A DNA stretch of 64,000 nt from Phyto melanocephala (lineage: Eukaryota; Arthropoda; Insecta; Diptera; Rhinophoridae): positions 111,907,833 through 111,971,832 of the forward strand of contig OW799233.1 of the NCBI GenBank assembly GCA_941918925.1, read 5' to 3'. Below, piece after piece: positions 11,599-24,110 of the stretch; the first letter of the stretch is position 1; every line of letters starts with the position of its first letter. The notes beneath the pieces are model-generated. The model was given only the letters and a program-made list of their open reading frames with translations. It was not told the origin of the DNA and ran no database searches. The translations under genes and the position numbers were made by a program.

Positions 11599-13614
11599 AC
11601 ACCATTGTCAAAGCGTTGTTGGTTAAACAACAACACTGCAAAGACAACTTCGAATAACTTGATTTCTCTCAGAATACAGGCAGTTATGATTGTCTACAAT
11701 TGTTTTCTTTACAATTATTTGGCTGAATATATTGTACTTATAATGAAACGGAGCGAACGAATGCCTTATAAAATTAGCTGTCAAACATTACTGTCATAGA
11801 CAATAAAACGTCTCTATATATTGAGGCAAAATCACGAGGGACTTACTAGCTGACTGACAGTTAAGTTTTATAAAAATAATTTCTAAATCTATAAATTAAA
11901 ACTTTACTCCCTTTAATTTTGGTATAAAATAAAAGCTCTTGACCAATAGAATTCATCAAGTTATGAAATTGACTAACTATGTAAAAATCTAAATTCAAAG
12001 ATGGTATCACAAATAGAAAATTACATTAAATCTTAAATCTAGCCTGTACTTTGATAACGTTATTATACCTACATGATGTTGAAGGATATTTTCAGAGTCG
12101 GCTTGAGCGAATAAAGCGCTCTTACATCTTTTTTTTCTGTTGCAATACCATGTAGCAAAATGTTCGTTAAAAACAATTTCATTTTTTTAATACATTTGAT
12201 TGAATGCAGTAATTGCTTTTATATATTTTTCTGTTTTGTTTTTGCTGCAGTGGATAAATAATTACATTTATTTAATAGAAGATAAATGAGTTATTTTAAG
12301 TCATTTATTATGTAGCTTAATTTTTTTAATTCGCAGCAATTTCTATAGAACATAGTTGCTGAGGCTGCCTCTTAAATTAAATAAACAGTGAGCGGTAATA
12401 AGTATTGAGGACACAGTTCAGTTTTACACAAACTTAAAATTTCATACACTAGCTTACATATTGTATCAGTTGAAAAAACCTTAAAAAAAAGAGATTTAAA
12501 ATTTCTCATATATTTTGTAAATGTAATGTTACATATATATTAGCGCTCACTGTAACTTTGTAAATTTATTAACGTACTTACATACATATATTCATTAATA
12601 CGTACGTATATTTGAATTGTTGCAGAAGTTAATATGGGTTATTTTCCCCTGACATTAAAGTATGTGTGTGTGTGGGTGTGTTTGATCTCTGTATTTGTAT
12701 TAGTATACATATAGAGTGAAAAATCTTCACCAACATGTTTTTTTATTGGTGGCTAGTAAATAAATGGGATATTGGTTTTTATAGTCATTTTTTTTTCTTT
12801 TTTCGCCCACTTGTTCCATTAAATCATTTACTTATCAATAAAGTTAAAGTAGATTTAAAGGAAATTGCGCTGTTTGTTCTTAACATAATTTCTTTCTACC
12901 GAATAAGTATTTTTTTTATTAAGTAATATTTTTTAATCGCCTTAAATAAAATTTAAAAAGGAAGGGAAAAAAGAAAATAGGTTAATAGGTTTAACAGTTA
13001 AATTGTTTACTTCAATAAGATTTTTATCTTTATAAATTCAATTCAAATGTCGTTCATTGGCAATCGCATCACTTAAGAGCGGCTGCACAGATTTCGCTTT
13101 TTTAACGTTTTCCATAACTTTCCATAACCTACTTTTACGTCTACTTTGACTTAATTTATCTAAAATTTAATAACGGTTAGCCCGACTAGCCTAATTTTTT
13201 TTAATAGTTTAGAAAGCTCAAAATTGGTTTCTACAGAAATTTTTTCTTAAAATTTTAAGTGGGCGTGGCGACCACCTCCTGTAATAACTATAAAGTATGC
13301 GTCTGGTATTTTATATTTGAGCTTAAAATGAACTGAAATAGAACAATGGGCGTGGCACCCTCAATATAAAGAAAATAAATTTTATGAGATATCAAATAAC
13401 TACTAAATTTAAAAACTGAGTGCGACTTAATTTTATCTCATTTATCTTATACCAAAACGGTACGATTGTTGCAGGGAAACTTATTATATGGTTGGATAAG
13501 ATCAAATTAGAGGGCGTAACAGTCTTCATAAAAAAAAAACAATATATTTAATTGCTTATCTGCAAACTATAATTGTTATAGGCTTTAAATTTTCTATATT
13601 TGGCTGCAATATTA
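11599..13614. other. AT-rich stretch; weak GGGCGTGGC repeat remnant
   Basis: No gene is supported. Two GGGCGTGGC motifs at about 13260 and 13348, with neighbouring similarity to family B internal sequence, suggest an old decayed relative of family B. A short TGTGTG run lies at about 12662. Confidence 0.4.
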
Positions 13615-13671
13615 GTTTAGTAGTAGTAGTATTAGTAGTAGTAGTAGTGGTTGTAGTAGTAGTAGTAGTTG

Positions 13672-13744
<73 letters not shown>

Positions 13745-13760
13745 TGTAGTAGTAGTAGTA

Positions 13761-13837
<77 letters not shown>

Positions 13838-13866
13838 TGTAGTAGTAGTAGTAGTCGTAGTAGTAT
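13615..13866 (+). repeat. (TAG)n trinucleotide microsatellite, about 250 bp
   Basis: Continuous TAG/GTA repeat with about ten interruptions (TGG, TTG, GAG, AAG, TCG variants). One frame is open for 75 codons and would be poly-valine; this is a by-product of the repeat, not a gene. Confidence 0.97.
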
Positions 13867-14515
13867 CAGACTAGGGGAAATAATATATTAAAAATACATT
13901 TAATATAATTAAAAACAAAAATGTAATCTCTGTTTGGCTTTGATTATGTATGGGTTACTTTTGAAGACAAAAAATGATAAGGAAAGTGGGAAGTTATACC
14001 GTTACACCAAGGCATATTCAGAAGAGGTAAATGCAATGACGAACTAATGCAACAGAACAACTTTTTCGTAGATGTTTACATTTAATGCAAATACGTACGT
14101 TCTGTTATCAAAAAAATTTCCAAATAAGAACCAAAATGGTAAAAATGTTTAACATGCCTATGTTCGAATTTAGTTTGAAATAATTTGTCTTTGGTATTTG
14201 TGATATATTTCAAATGCATTTGTGACTGTTTAAATTAGTTGACATTTTCTCATAATTTATTTTAAGTTTGGATATTTTCATTGGAACGACATTACATTTG
14301 CGCCTAGTATAGAAGAGTATAAAATGATAATATTTGCGCCATTTGGAAACATATTTACCTCTAATCAATTGTAAAGTCTTCCTAGCATAAGAGTTTTTTT
14401 GCATTAGTTGAATATCATTGAAGTTAAATTTTTTTAAATTAAAAAAGAAAATTAATACTATGATTCACTAATTAAAATTTACATATATAGCAATTTTAAA
14501 TTACATAGTAGTATA

Positions 14516-14583
14516 CCGATTAAGAGTGTTGATGATGAAATCGTAGCTGGTTTCGAAAATGCATTTCACTTGGCAAATATTGG
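14516..14583 (+). ncRNA. Hammerhead-ribozyme-like module, copy 2 (degenerate)
   Basis: The layout is stem I strand GAGTG (14524-14528), TTGATGA (core CTGATGA with C to T), a hairpin GAAATC/GGTTTC with GTAGCT loop, GAAA (14555-14558), a tiny AAT/ATT stem III, the cleavage-type triplet TTT and the pairing strand CACTT (14567-14571). CCGA/TTGG can extend stem I. It is about 90% identical to 46348-46407, and most differences are transitions that keep G-C or G-U pairing. The core C3-to-U change would be expected to impair cleavage. One extra U lies between the core and stem II in both copies. Confidence 0.45.
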
Positions 14584-15968
14584 AAATAATTTTAAAGAAA
14601 AGAATATTCCTAAAAATTATTGCAATTTAATTTAATTTGAATTATAAAATTAAATAATAGAATAAATGAAATTAAGCCAAAATAAAAATGATGCATATTA
14701 ATATTGAACATCTAAAAAATAACTATTATGAAAATGAATTTACATTGAAACCAGAATATAAAATCGTTCAAGTATTTCTAACATAATTAATTATTTGTGT
14801 AATATTGGGCATAATTTTATTAGGTTTAGGTAGAATAAATGCTACCTGCATAGACCTTGAACCTTATTTTTTTATTTTTATTTTGGTTCTGGTGTTATCT
14901 TAAAAAGGGTAATTTAATTACTATTTTCTATCATATAAAATTATACAAAATCTTTTCATTTTGTCTGCATTAATATAGCCTTAGCACCATGGTGAAATTA
15001 CATAAGGTGATAGCGTAAAGGAGAGCGATTTTCGGCTCTCTTTTTTTATGTATCAAGTTTGACAATTTCCGGAGTTGAAATAATTTTTTTTATATGTAGT
15101 TTGACATACTCCAGAACACAAAAAAATTGTCAGCTGGGCTGGCACCGCCACCTTGTATAAGTGTACCCTGCTTAGCAACTCTTATATACTTCGCTTTAAA
15201 TTTCTCTTAACAAATTGATATTGACACCAAAAACATAATTGCCTGTAATATACTCTTTGACATGTTGAAACTTCAGTTGTTTTTTAATCCAGTGATTGCA
15301 CAAACTAACATTGATTGTATATTGTTCAAATTGTTGTATGTAAAAAAAAATTAATAATAATTGCATGGAGATAAACTAAAAATTATTCAGATTAATATAA
15401 TAATTTGTGAAAATTGTAGTTAAAAGGCTTAAAATTAATACACAAAAGTTGTTTTTTTTTTTTAAAGTAAAAGTGAAAAAAAAATCAAAGGAAGAAAGGA
15501 TATTATGTCAATGAAAAAAAAAACAAGTAAAGTAAAGTAAACCAAAAATTCCTCAAAATATTTTATAATAGCCGTCATTAAAATTGTTTTAAAAATTAAA
15601 AAAAAAATTAAATTTTCAGGTTTCTTGTTGAGCAAAAACTTTTCCCTACTTTTGGGATCTGAAAAATTTAAGACTTTGCCATATTGATAGTAAAATTAAA
15701 CCAAATGAATATTAATTGTATCAAAATTTTACTTCTCTCAAAAGTTAACGAATGAAAATATACTTTAAGTGCAGAAATGCATTTTAACTTAATTAAACAG
15801 ATACTAAAGCTTTTTTAATGAGTTAAAATTACTTATACTAGCTGCTTTTAAAAAGTCATGAAAAGTATTTACAAGCATCAGTTTCAATGACACCTGTTTA
15901 TTTTTAAAAGCTGATAATATTTTACGTGTCACCAATGCTGATTTAACTCAAAGTCTACAATAGCAAGA
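14584..15968. other. AT-rich stretch; hairpin and small inverted repeat
   Basis: At 15021-15040 GAGAGC and GCTCTC form a 6-bp stem around GATTTTCG, followed by seven Ts. Next, TGACAATTT (15060-15068) is inverted at 15124-15132. No gene is recognised. The hairpin plus T run looks like a terminator, but in an animal genome it could at most be a Pol III stop, and no promoter was found. Confidence 0.4.
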
Positions 15969-15972
15969 TTAA

Positions 15973-16602
15973 CCCTCTGTCATGCACATGTATCTGGCCA
16001 GACATTTTAGGCATTTAGCTGTAATTTAAATATATTTCTAATTTGGATAGGGGTTTGAGTCCCCAGGTACTCTCTACAAATATTAGTTAGTATCTTTTGA
16101 AGGAAAAAAAAGCATTCAGAAAAAAATAACAAAAAAAATGTATGTGAATTTTTTTTATCTTCACATCACATACATAGCACATGAATCTGACCAGATACAT
16201 ACATATTTTCTATGAAGAATAGTGTACTTTATTTTTTATTTTTCTTAGCGTTGGTTTGCTCAAATCAACAAAAACTGGTCTTTATGTGTACTGTGCATGG
16301 TTGTGCATGCTGGGAAAGGGGGCCCAGAACTTTATAATAACTATTTGTTTCAAAATAAACACAAAAATACCATTTCTCTTGTTTTATTTCTTATTAAATT
16401 TTTTTCCTTGGCATGTAGCTTAGCGTGTGCTAAGAAAAAAAATAAAAAAAATATATATTTGCCTGGCGTAATAACAATAAAACAATGTAATATTATCACT
16501 AAAATGGCATATATTTTATATAAATGTATTGAAACACATAGTGTGTCTGGCCAGACACATGTGCTACGTATGTGACTATCGTAACATGTACATGACGGAG
16601 GG
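15973..16602. mobile_element. piggyBac-like MITE with TTAA target
   Basis: Left TIR CCCTCTGTCATGCACATG and right TIR (minus strand) CCCTCCGTCATGTACATG match at 16 of 18 positions. The left flank is TTAA (15969-15972); the right is TTAG, one change from TTAA. CCC-initial TIRs and a TTAA target are the piggyBac hallmarks. The palindrome TCTGGCCAGA occurs near each end (15993-16002 and 16546-16555), with a variant TCTGACCAGA at 16186-16195; these could be transposase-binding sites. The 630-bp element has no transposase coding. The 92-codon frame inside is not supported as a gene. Confidence 0.8.
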
Positions 16603-16997
16603 TTAGAAATAAAAGATTCTTATTTTTAAGTCGTAAAAAAGAATTTAATGTGGTCATTGTCCCACACTAAGGGGCCATTATATATAAACAAATATTATTC
16701 CTTTAAGATATATAATTCAAGTAAAGATTTATTTTAGGTGTCACTAGTACTGTTTCTTTGTTTTTCACATCAAAATTTGTAATCATTGTGATTTTAATAA
16801 TCTATTTAGCAATATGGTTCTTTCTACATTCATTGAGAAGGTAAGAATACAAAACAAGTAAGAGCACTATATTCGGCTGTGCCGAATCTTTTATACCCAC
16901 CACCAATTTTGTGTACATTTAAAGCACAATATTTATTATTTTGTTAATCATTATGGAATAATCTTTTTATAATAAAATATGTATCACTTTCTTTGTA

Positions 16998-17636
16998 TAG
17001 GGTGGTTAAATTTTAAGGGCACATGTTGAAGGTTAACTACACCAAGTATTTAAATTTGTTTTCTGCATTTCACTTGACATTTCTCAATCTCAAACTTACT
17101 CAATTTGATCCGTGGAAAGATACGCAAATGAGCAACGCGTTAAAGTTATTCAGGTTTTTTTATTAAAATGGGCGTTCAAATCAAAATGCATTTTTTCCAC
17201 TTCGTAATTCTTTTGATCAACATAATCGTTCAAATTCGTCCACAATCGTGAGAATTGTAAAAAATATTGAAATTTCGGCAAAACAGGTCTGTATAAAATG
17301 TTAGAAAATCTGTGAATGCCTTCTTAGTTCGTTGAATGGGAACCATTGCTGGTTTTTGCGATAGTGTGGCAAAACAGCAGTTAACTCCGACTCATCATCA
17401 TGCCTAACAATTGAGCATCAACATTTTCATTGAAAATTTGGAGCATCAGATAGAGGAGTGGCGCCAAAGGGGTGGGGGGGGGGGGTGGGGTGTGGTGGAT
17501 CATTTGGCCGATATTTTGTTAAATACATAATTGAACCATACAAATGTTATAATTACAAAAAGAAATAATAATATTTTCCTAAATAATTTGTGTTTTATTT
17601 AAATTCAACATCGGTCCTTAAAATTTAACCACCCTT
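16998..17636 (+). mobile_element. Mariner-derived MITE (AGGGTGGTTAAATTTT TIR), copy 1
   Basis: TIRs are AGGGTGGTTAAATTTTAAGG and its inverse, flanked by TA duplications (16996-16997 and 17637-17638). The empty site is preserved in family B copy B2 (TTTGTATAACTTC), which confirms the boundaries. The plus strand retains a fragment like the N-terminal helix-turn-helix of mariner-group transposases (NGRSNQNAF, then HNRSNSSTIVRIVKNI), so this is an internally deleted transposon. It also carries a G-rich homopolymer run near 17470. Confidence 0.85.
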
Positions 17637-17659
17637 TATAACTTCGATATGCTACTAAA

Positions 17660-18720
17660 ATACTTTTGTAAAGGTAGTCTTTCAATGAAAGTGGGCGTTA
17701 AAGCAGGCGTGTCAATAAAGTTTCTGCTAATAAATACAACTTAAAAATTTCAATATAGTCCTTTATTTTCAAAAAAACTTTGTCAATAGAGAAATTACAT
17801 GAATTTAATATAAACCGTTATATGGGAGGTAGGCGTTAAAGTAGGCGTGTCACCTAAACTTTTTGGCATAATAATTACATGGATTAGAAGGATATACGTA
17901 GCAAATTTGATCATCATACCTCTAATTTTGGCGGTTTTATGAGCTTTTAAATTTCACTTAAGGTAGGTAACGTGAAAAGTGGGAGTTACAGTAGGCGTGT
18001 CAAAGTTGTTTTTGCGAATGAGTACAACTTATGTGTTTCAATATAGCCCCTTATTATTCCAAAATCTTTATTAATAGAGAAATTATATGAATTTTAGGCA
18101 AATCGTTATATAAGAGGTGGGCGTAAAAATGGGCGTGGCACCTTAATTTTTTAGCACAGTTATGACATTGACTAGAAAGATATACGTACCAAATTTTTTC
18201 ATCATACCTATAATTTTGACGGTTTTATGAGCATTTAAGTTTCATTAAGGTAGATAACGTGAAAAGTGGGCGTTAAAGTAGGCGTGTCAAAGCTATTTTT
18301 GCTAATGAGTACATCAAAGGTATTTCAATATAGTCCTTTATTATTCCAAAATCTTTATTAATAGAGAAATTATATGAATTTTAGGTAAATCGTTATATGG
18401 GAGGTGGGCGTAAAAGTGGGCGTGGCACCTTTATTTTTCTACACAGTAATAACATTGCCTAGGGGGATATACGTAGCAAATTTCATCATCATACCTCTAA
18501 TTTTGGCGGTCTTATGAGCTTTTAAATTTTATTAACGGTATATAACGTGAAAAGTGGGCGTGGTAGTAGGCGTGTCAGAGTTGTTTTTGCTAATGAGTAT
18601 AACCTAGATGTTTCAATATAGTCCTTTGTTATTCCAAAATCTATATTAATAGAGAAATTATATGAATTTTGGGTAAAACGTTATATGGGAGGTGGGCGTA
18701 AAAGTGGGCGTGGCACATTG
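17660..18720 (+). repeat. 287-288-bp tandem repeat inside family B
   Basis: The landmark AGGCGTGTCA occurs at 17705, 17993, 18280 and 18568, giving spacings of 288, 287 and 288 bp. Each unit also has TATATGGGAGGTGGGCG, a run like CATCATACCTCTAATTTTG and GAGAAATTATATGAATTTT. About 3.5 units are present with moderate divergence. The shorter copies B2 and B4 have fewer units, so array length explains part of the size variation of the family. Confidence 0.85.
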
Positions 18721-19350
18721 ATTTTCCGTCACAAAAAAGCGCCTCACCAAAAAGCAACGTGTGCAAAAAATCAGAGTCGTACATCTAATTTTGTTGCTTT
18801 TATGACGTTTTTGTTTTTAAATATACTGAAAAATACACTGCGCAGTATAAATTTTCGTACATTTTGATCAATAACTCCTCTCCTAATGCATAGATTTAGA
18901 TAATTTTCAGGGAAAAATATTGTTTTTGCTCAGGAAATATATATTCGAAGTTTCATGAGTCTACCTTAATGCGTTTGGACACAATGCCATTTTATTCGAT
19001 GTTCGAAAGACACGGTTTTTTCGACCTACTCTTGCTTTTCGAGCTATAACTCTCTTCCTAATATTTCGATTTAGCCCATTTTCAATACCAAACAAACCTT
19101 GTCTATAAGAAAGATTCTGGCAAAATTTGAGCCCCCTAGCTTTTTCGGTGCGACCTCTATCGTGCTTTCAACAGACGGACAGACGGACAGACGGACAGGG
19201 GGACAGACGGACGGACATAGCTAGATCGTCATCAAATCAAACCCAGAATATATATACTTTATGGGGTCTAAAATAGATATTTCGATGTGTTACAAACGGA
19301 ATGACAAAATGAATATACCCCCACCATTTTTTTGGTGGCGGGTATAAAAA

Positions 19351-21618
19351 AAACATGATGTTTGAGAATAAGGTTTAAGTAACGTTTATGAAAATAAAAA
19401 AAATTCTTAAATAGATTTTGGTTTTTTCTGACTTAAGTCTACTTTAAATTAAGAAAAAATTAATTTTTTATAAATAAATTTAATATTTTTATAAGAAAAT
19501 TTAAAATTATCTTAAGCCAGAATAGGGCATAAGCCCAAGGATGACAAAGATATAAAGATAATATTTTTATTATAAGAAGACCTTGACCTGAAATAATTTT
19601 AGTTAATATTTAAATTAAAAACAAGTCAAAGAACAATTTTAAATGACAAAATTTCTTTTTTTCTCAACTCGACCCTCTGACACTTACTTACCTACTTTAG
19701 TTAGTATGAAATAGAATTATCACTTACCTAGAAGTAAAAGAAAATAAAACCGTCATTATTAAAGATGAATTTAATAAAATTTCACTTTTGTTAAAATATA
19801 TTACAAAAAAGTTTTTCTTATTAAATAAATTTACGCAAAAATTTCACTACTAATTTTCCATAATCATACAATTGCTATTTCAAATTATAATACAAACTAT
19901 TTGCACATTTTTATTCACACTGCAAATTAGGGCATTAAATGCAATTTTGAAATTCTTTAAAAATTCGTTGACCCAAAATTATATTTTAGTAGGATTTTCT
20001 TATTCGTTAAACTATTAAGCAGCATACAAAATTCAACAAGATTTTTTTTAAAATAATTTTGTAAGTTGCTAGTTATTTCTTGCATATTTTATAAACACAT
20101 TTTGCTGTTTTTTTTTTGGTTTATTCTTTCTCGCCTGTAAGTTAGTTAGGAGTGCCAATGCAATTTTTGTCTATTTAAAGGCAATTTGAATACGCGTTGT
20201 GAATTATAACTTTAAGCTAAACAGGATAAGAAAAAAAAAACTATTGCATATTTTTAGGGGGAAAATCTTGTTTCTTACAATGATTTTGCATTTCCTTTGG
20301 ACACCAATAGCAACAGCAAAAATATTATGATCATGACTAAAAAAAATATTTTGAAAAGAAAAGGAAAAAAAGACACATTCAATGTTGTTAATGTCAGCAG
20401 CAAATAATACAGATTTTCTTTAATTCTTTTTTGAGAGAAGAAAGAGGGAGAAATATATTTAAATTTTAAACAGAATTATTACCGAAAAGGCACGGACATA
20501 AAAACAGGCAAAAAATTTCATTGGCAAAAAAAAAAACACTTAACAGCGGAAACGCTAAATAAATGTAAGGGTACATATTTAAATGGTTTGGAAAATAGGT
20601 CAGAATAATTGTTATTAAAATCCCTCATTTACGTCTTTTTTTTAAAGCAGAGCGGTCGTTATTTCCTTTTCAGGTTTAATTTTAATTTTGTATTTATACA
20701 GAAACACAATTATCTCATCTTGTCTTGTTCGCAACCACATGTGCCACTTTGTTATGGTCTTAGGGGTTGTTGTGATCACTTTGAGAGTGACTAACATACC
20801 GAGTTAAAAAAAAATAGCCAATTTATTCATTTTAGGCTGTTTAATGATATAACTTTAGTTATTTGTAATATAAACTATATGATTATGGAGACTCTAATCG
20901 ACTTTGCGGGATATATTTTTTAGTCGAAACTCCAAACTTTTTCTCAGTTACTAAAAAAAGTTTTTTCCCTGGATTAAAAACGTATATAGATTTGAAAAAT
21001 ATTGGTTCTTAATGCTGATTTTACTGCACGGATGATTATATTGTACCTATGAAGATAAAAAATCGCTTCAGAATCGAGTAGTTAGGACTGGTTCAGATGC
21101 ATTGTCTTGTTCATTATAAAAAGTCACCTTAGAAAGGCAACGTTATGATTTGAGCCAGTTGCATATTTCTAAGTTTCAGTGAATTATATTATTCAATGCA
21201 ACACAAGTAATACTTAACAACACAACACAATTAACTTAAACGAATAGAAATTACTATGATAATCTGTCAAGTTAATTCCTGGCCAAAATTAGAAAAGGTT
21301 AAAAAGAAATCTACTAAAAGTCCAAACCCATGACAGATATGTCCAACTAATATATGAAATATATACTTACAGAAGCACAATCCCTGACTCAGTTTCAAAT
21401 ACGCAGTCCCCTTAATGTAATTCCCTAAGGATTCCCAGTTTGAATTCGTTAGGTATTTTCTGCTGATTCTAGCAACACGTATAAATTTTCGTGACTTATA
21501 CTCCTAAAAGCCAGACATTAACAAAAACTTATGTTCCAAAGTCTCCTTTTCTCATTTTCACATATCATTTCATTTGAAAATCTCATGTGAGGTAAATAGT
21601 TCTAGGCTACATGTGACC
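19351..21618. other. AT-rich stretch without recognisable genes
   Basis: No transposon termini or coding signals were found on either strand. Short frames lack any domain-like pattern. Confidence 0.5.
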
Positions 21619-21620
21619 TA

Positions 21621-22344
21621 AAGCGTGATTTTTTAAGAGCTATAGGATAGTTGTTTAAAAAAAAAACACATAAAATTCAGAAAAATGCATGAAATCTTTA
21701 TTTGAATCAATAGTACGGTCCATTTAATTTAATGCTTGAAGATTATTTCATGCAAATGTTGACCATGACTGCGCCTCAAATGGTCCATCCGCTTAATCCA
21801 ATTTTGGCATACTCTTTCCAACATTTCGGCCGGTATCTCATACATAAATGCTTTAATATTGTCTTCCAATGCAAAATTAAAGCGGGCATGTGTGTATGGA
21901 CATGAGCTTTAACATAGCCCCACAAAAAATAGTCTAAAGGCGTTAAATCACACGATCTAGGCGGCCAGTTGACCGGTACCGAACGTGAAATAAAATGTTC
22001 AACGAACTCGCCTCGGATGCATTGGTAGCTCTTACAATGCTTCTGGCTGATCTTCACTTTAAAATCTACAATTATGCTTATTAACGTAACCGTTGAGCCA
22101 AAAATAAGCTTCGTCGCTGAACACAATTTTTCGATAAGAAGCACGCGATGAACTTTCTTAACAGATCACGCATTATGATAATAAAATTCAATAATTTGCA
22201 AGCGTATTTAGTTCGTTTATAAGACGATTCATGGTTAAATTATAGACCAAACTGAAGATGTTCGACAGTGAAACATAACACGAAACGTGCGTTAGCTATT
22301 TAAACCAGTGTTGCCAAAAAGATAATAGCTAAAAAATCACCCTT
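21621..22344 (-). mobile_element. Internally deleted mariner-like transposon with TIRs and TA duplication
   Basis: The left end AAGCGTGATTTTTTAAGAGC and the right end (minus strand) AAGGGTGATTTTTTAGCTAT are imperfect TIRs, flanked by TA at 21619-21620 and 22345-22346. A minus-strand frame (21776-22144) encodes the transposase C-terminus, including NWPPRSCDLTPLDYFLWGY, where the last D of LTPLD is the third catalytic residue, followed by KAHVHTHMPA and the terminal helix. The upstream part carries only a remnant near IVDFKVKISQKH and LIFGSTVTLI. The central catalytic strand (WFQQDGA) is missing. The whole is 724 bp, about half the usual 1.2-1.4 kb. Confidence 0.88.
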
Positions 22345-22346
22345 TA

Positions 22347-24110
22347 TTCCCACACTAGTTTATCCTCTAAGGGTTGGCTTACTCAGATTCAAAGTCTTCT
22401 TCGATTTCTTAATATTTGGGCAACCGTATAATGTATTCATCACCTTACCTGCAACAGTATTTTGCAACTTTGAGTCATGTCATTTCTATATCACCCAAAC
22501 TTTAGTTAAATTTTTTGTACCCATGGAAGTATTTAGCATTAGTCAATGTGATGGTATTCAAAAATGATTTAATTTTTAATAAAATATCGTCTTTTGATTT
22601 CCCATTGTGTCATGGTATTCTGGTATCAATATCATATCGTTGCATTAAAAAGCATTTCGAGATTTAAACTTTTCACTAGGGTCTGTTTTCTGTGGTCTTG
22701 AAGATAATTGTGGTGATGCAGTTAACGCTTTCATATCTTATTGGAATTCCGGCCACAACTAATATATAAATTAATTAGAATTGGCATAATCGATTTCATA
22801 CACCGACAATTAATATTTAAATATTTTTAAACCAACAACAAATTTATATTTGTACCCCTTTAATCTATGGATTAACAAAACTATTTACAAAACAATTTTC
22901 TTTAAATTTGTAGTAGGTGAACAGCAGCGTTTGACTAGAAACAACAAGTTAAACAATCATACGGGTAATTATACCGGATTTTTACTAAAAATTTTTTAAA
23001 AAAAGTTGCTGTGGAAATATTAAAATTGCACTTCCTCCTTCAAAACTTGTTGCAAAGAAAATTTATGACATTTGTTGTTAGTTTCTTTTATATATGTTTG
23101 TATCTTTGTACTCTGGAAAATATAAAAACAAGCCATTTCCATAAAAAAATTGTGTTTAACATGCCTTACAGTCACACCTAAATAAAAACATCAAGCGATA
23201 GAGCTTTACATGTAATTTGCTTTTGTTACCATAACAAAAAACATGCAAAATTACAACGCTTGACGCTCAACGCTCTTGTTTAGATTGGTCTATTAGTAAG
23301 AAAACAGCAAACAAATTTATTTTCAATTTTTAAAAGTAAATAAATTATTCACAGTGTTAAATAGATATGAGTTTCATTTGGAAATGGTGTGATGTGCATT
23401 AGCAAATTTTTGAAAAATATAAAACAAAATATACAGCTTAAATTTCGGGAAAGATTTCACAACAAAAGCATAGCAAAAGGGAAATATCCATTTAAATTAC
23501 ACGGCGGTAAAAACTTATTGTTTTTGTCTTTTCGCCAGTAACTAAAGGAGCTGTAGATGCCACTGCTATTAAATGATTTTAAAATTGTTTTCTTTTATTT
23601 TTTGCCTCAAACTAACTCAAAGTGTTAGGAAATCCTTTAAAGGTTTGTTTTGTTTTTCACCATTTATTTTTTATTCGGAGAGTAGCCAAAATAAATAGCG
23701 GTATTTTTTGTTGTGTTTCAAATATCGTTAGGACATACAACTTAATGGAAAACTCTATTATAATTAAATTTAAATCTTAGGGTAACAAAAGCAGTGATTT
23801 TTTAATATAATTTTTACTTGAAGGTAAAAAATGTTAATTTTAAATTAAATTATAATGAATATTGGTTAGAGAATTCTGCCTACAACTTTAGCAAAATTGT
23901 GAAAAAATAATATTATCAACATTGAAAATAAAAAGTATAAAAAAGAACGTAGAAATTAAAAAAAAAATTTTTTAACTGTCTTAAAGACAAACAAACTGTA
24001 AATGGTGGGAAGTGGATTTTTTTGGCGAGATTTGAAATTGTTAGGGAACAAATAATAAATAAATGTTTTGAACTTTTTTATTTATATCAATATTTGTTTT
24101 TTATATTGTA
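22347..24110. other. AT-rich stretch without recognisable genes
   Basis: Nothing with protein similarity or transposon ends was found. Ordinary non-coding DNA as far as I can see. Confidence 0.5.

Larger units (their letters stand above)
16855..19350 (+). mobile_element. Interspersed element family B, copy B1 (long form)
   Basis: Starts CAAGTAAGAGCACTATATTC, with the perfect palindrome ATTCGGCTGTGCCGAAT, then CTTTTATACCCACCACCAA. It ends with a strong hairpin, CCACCATTTTTTTGGTGG then CGGGTATAAAAA. The 5' TATACCCACCACC is the inverse of the 3' end, giving subterminal inverted repeats. Internal landmarks are GGGCGTGGC motifs, a run of ACAGACGG, and ATATATACTTTATGGGGTCT. It is interrupted by a mariner-derived MITE (16998-17636) and contains a 287-bp tandem array. 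No coding sequence was found. Confidence 0.85.

Noticed and set aside
13647..13874. 75-codon poly-valine open frame
   Set aside because: It is one frame of a (TAG)n microsatellite; no gene context.
15021..15047. Hairpin plus T7 as a transcription terminator
   Set aside because: Intrinsic terminators are bacterial; no Pol III promoter boxes were found upstream, so only noted as a structure.
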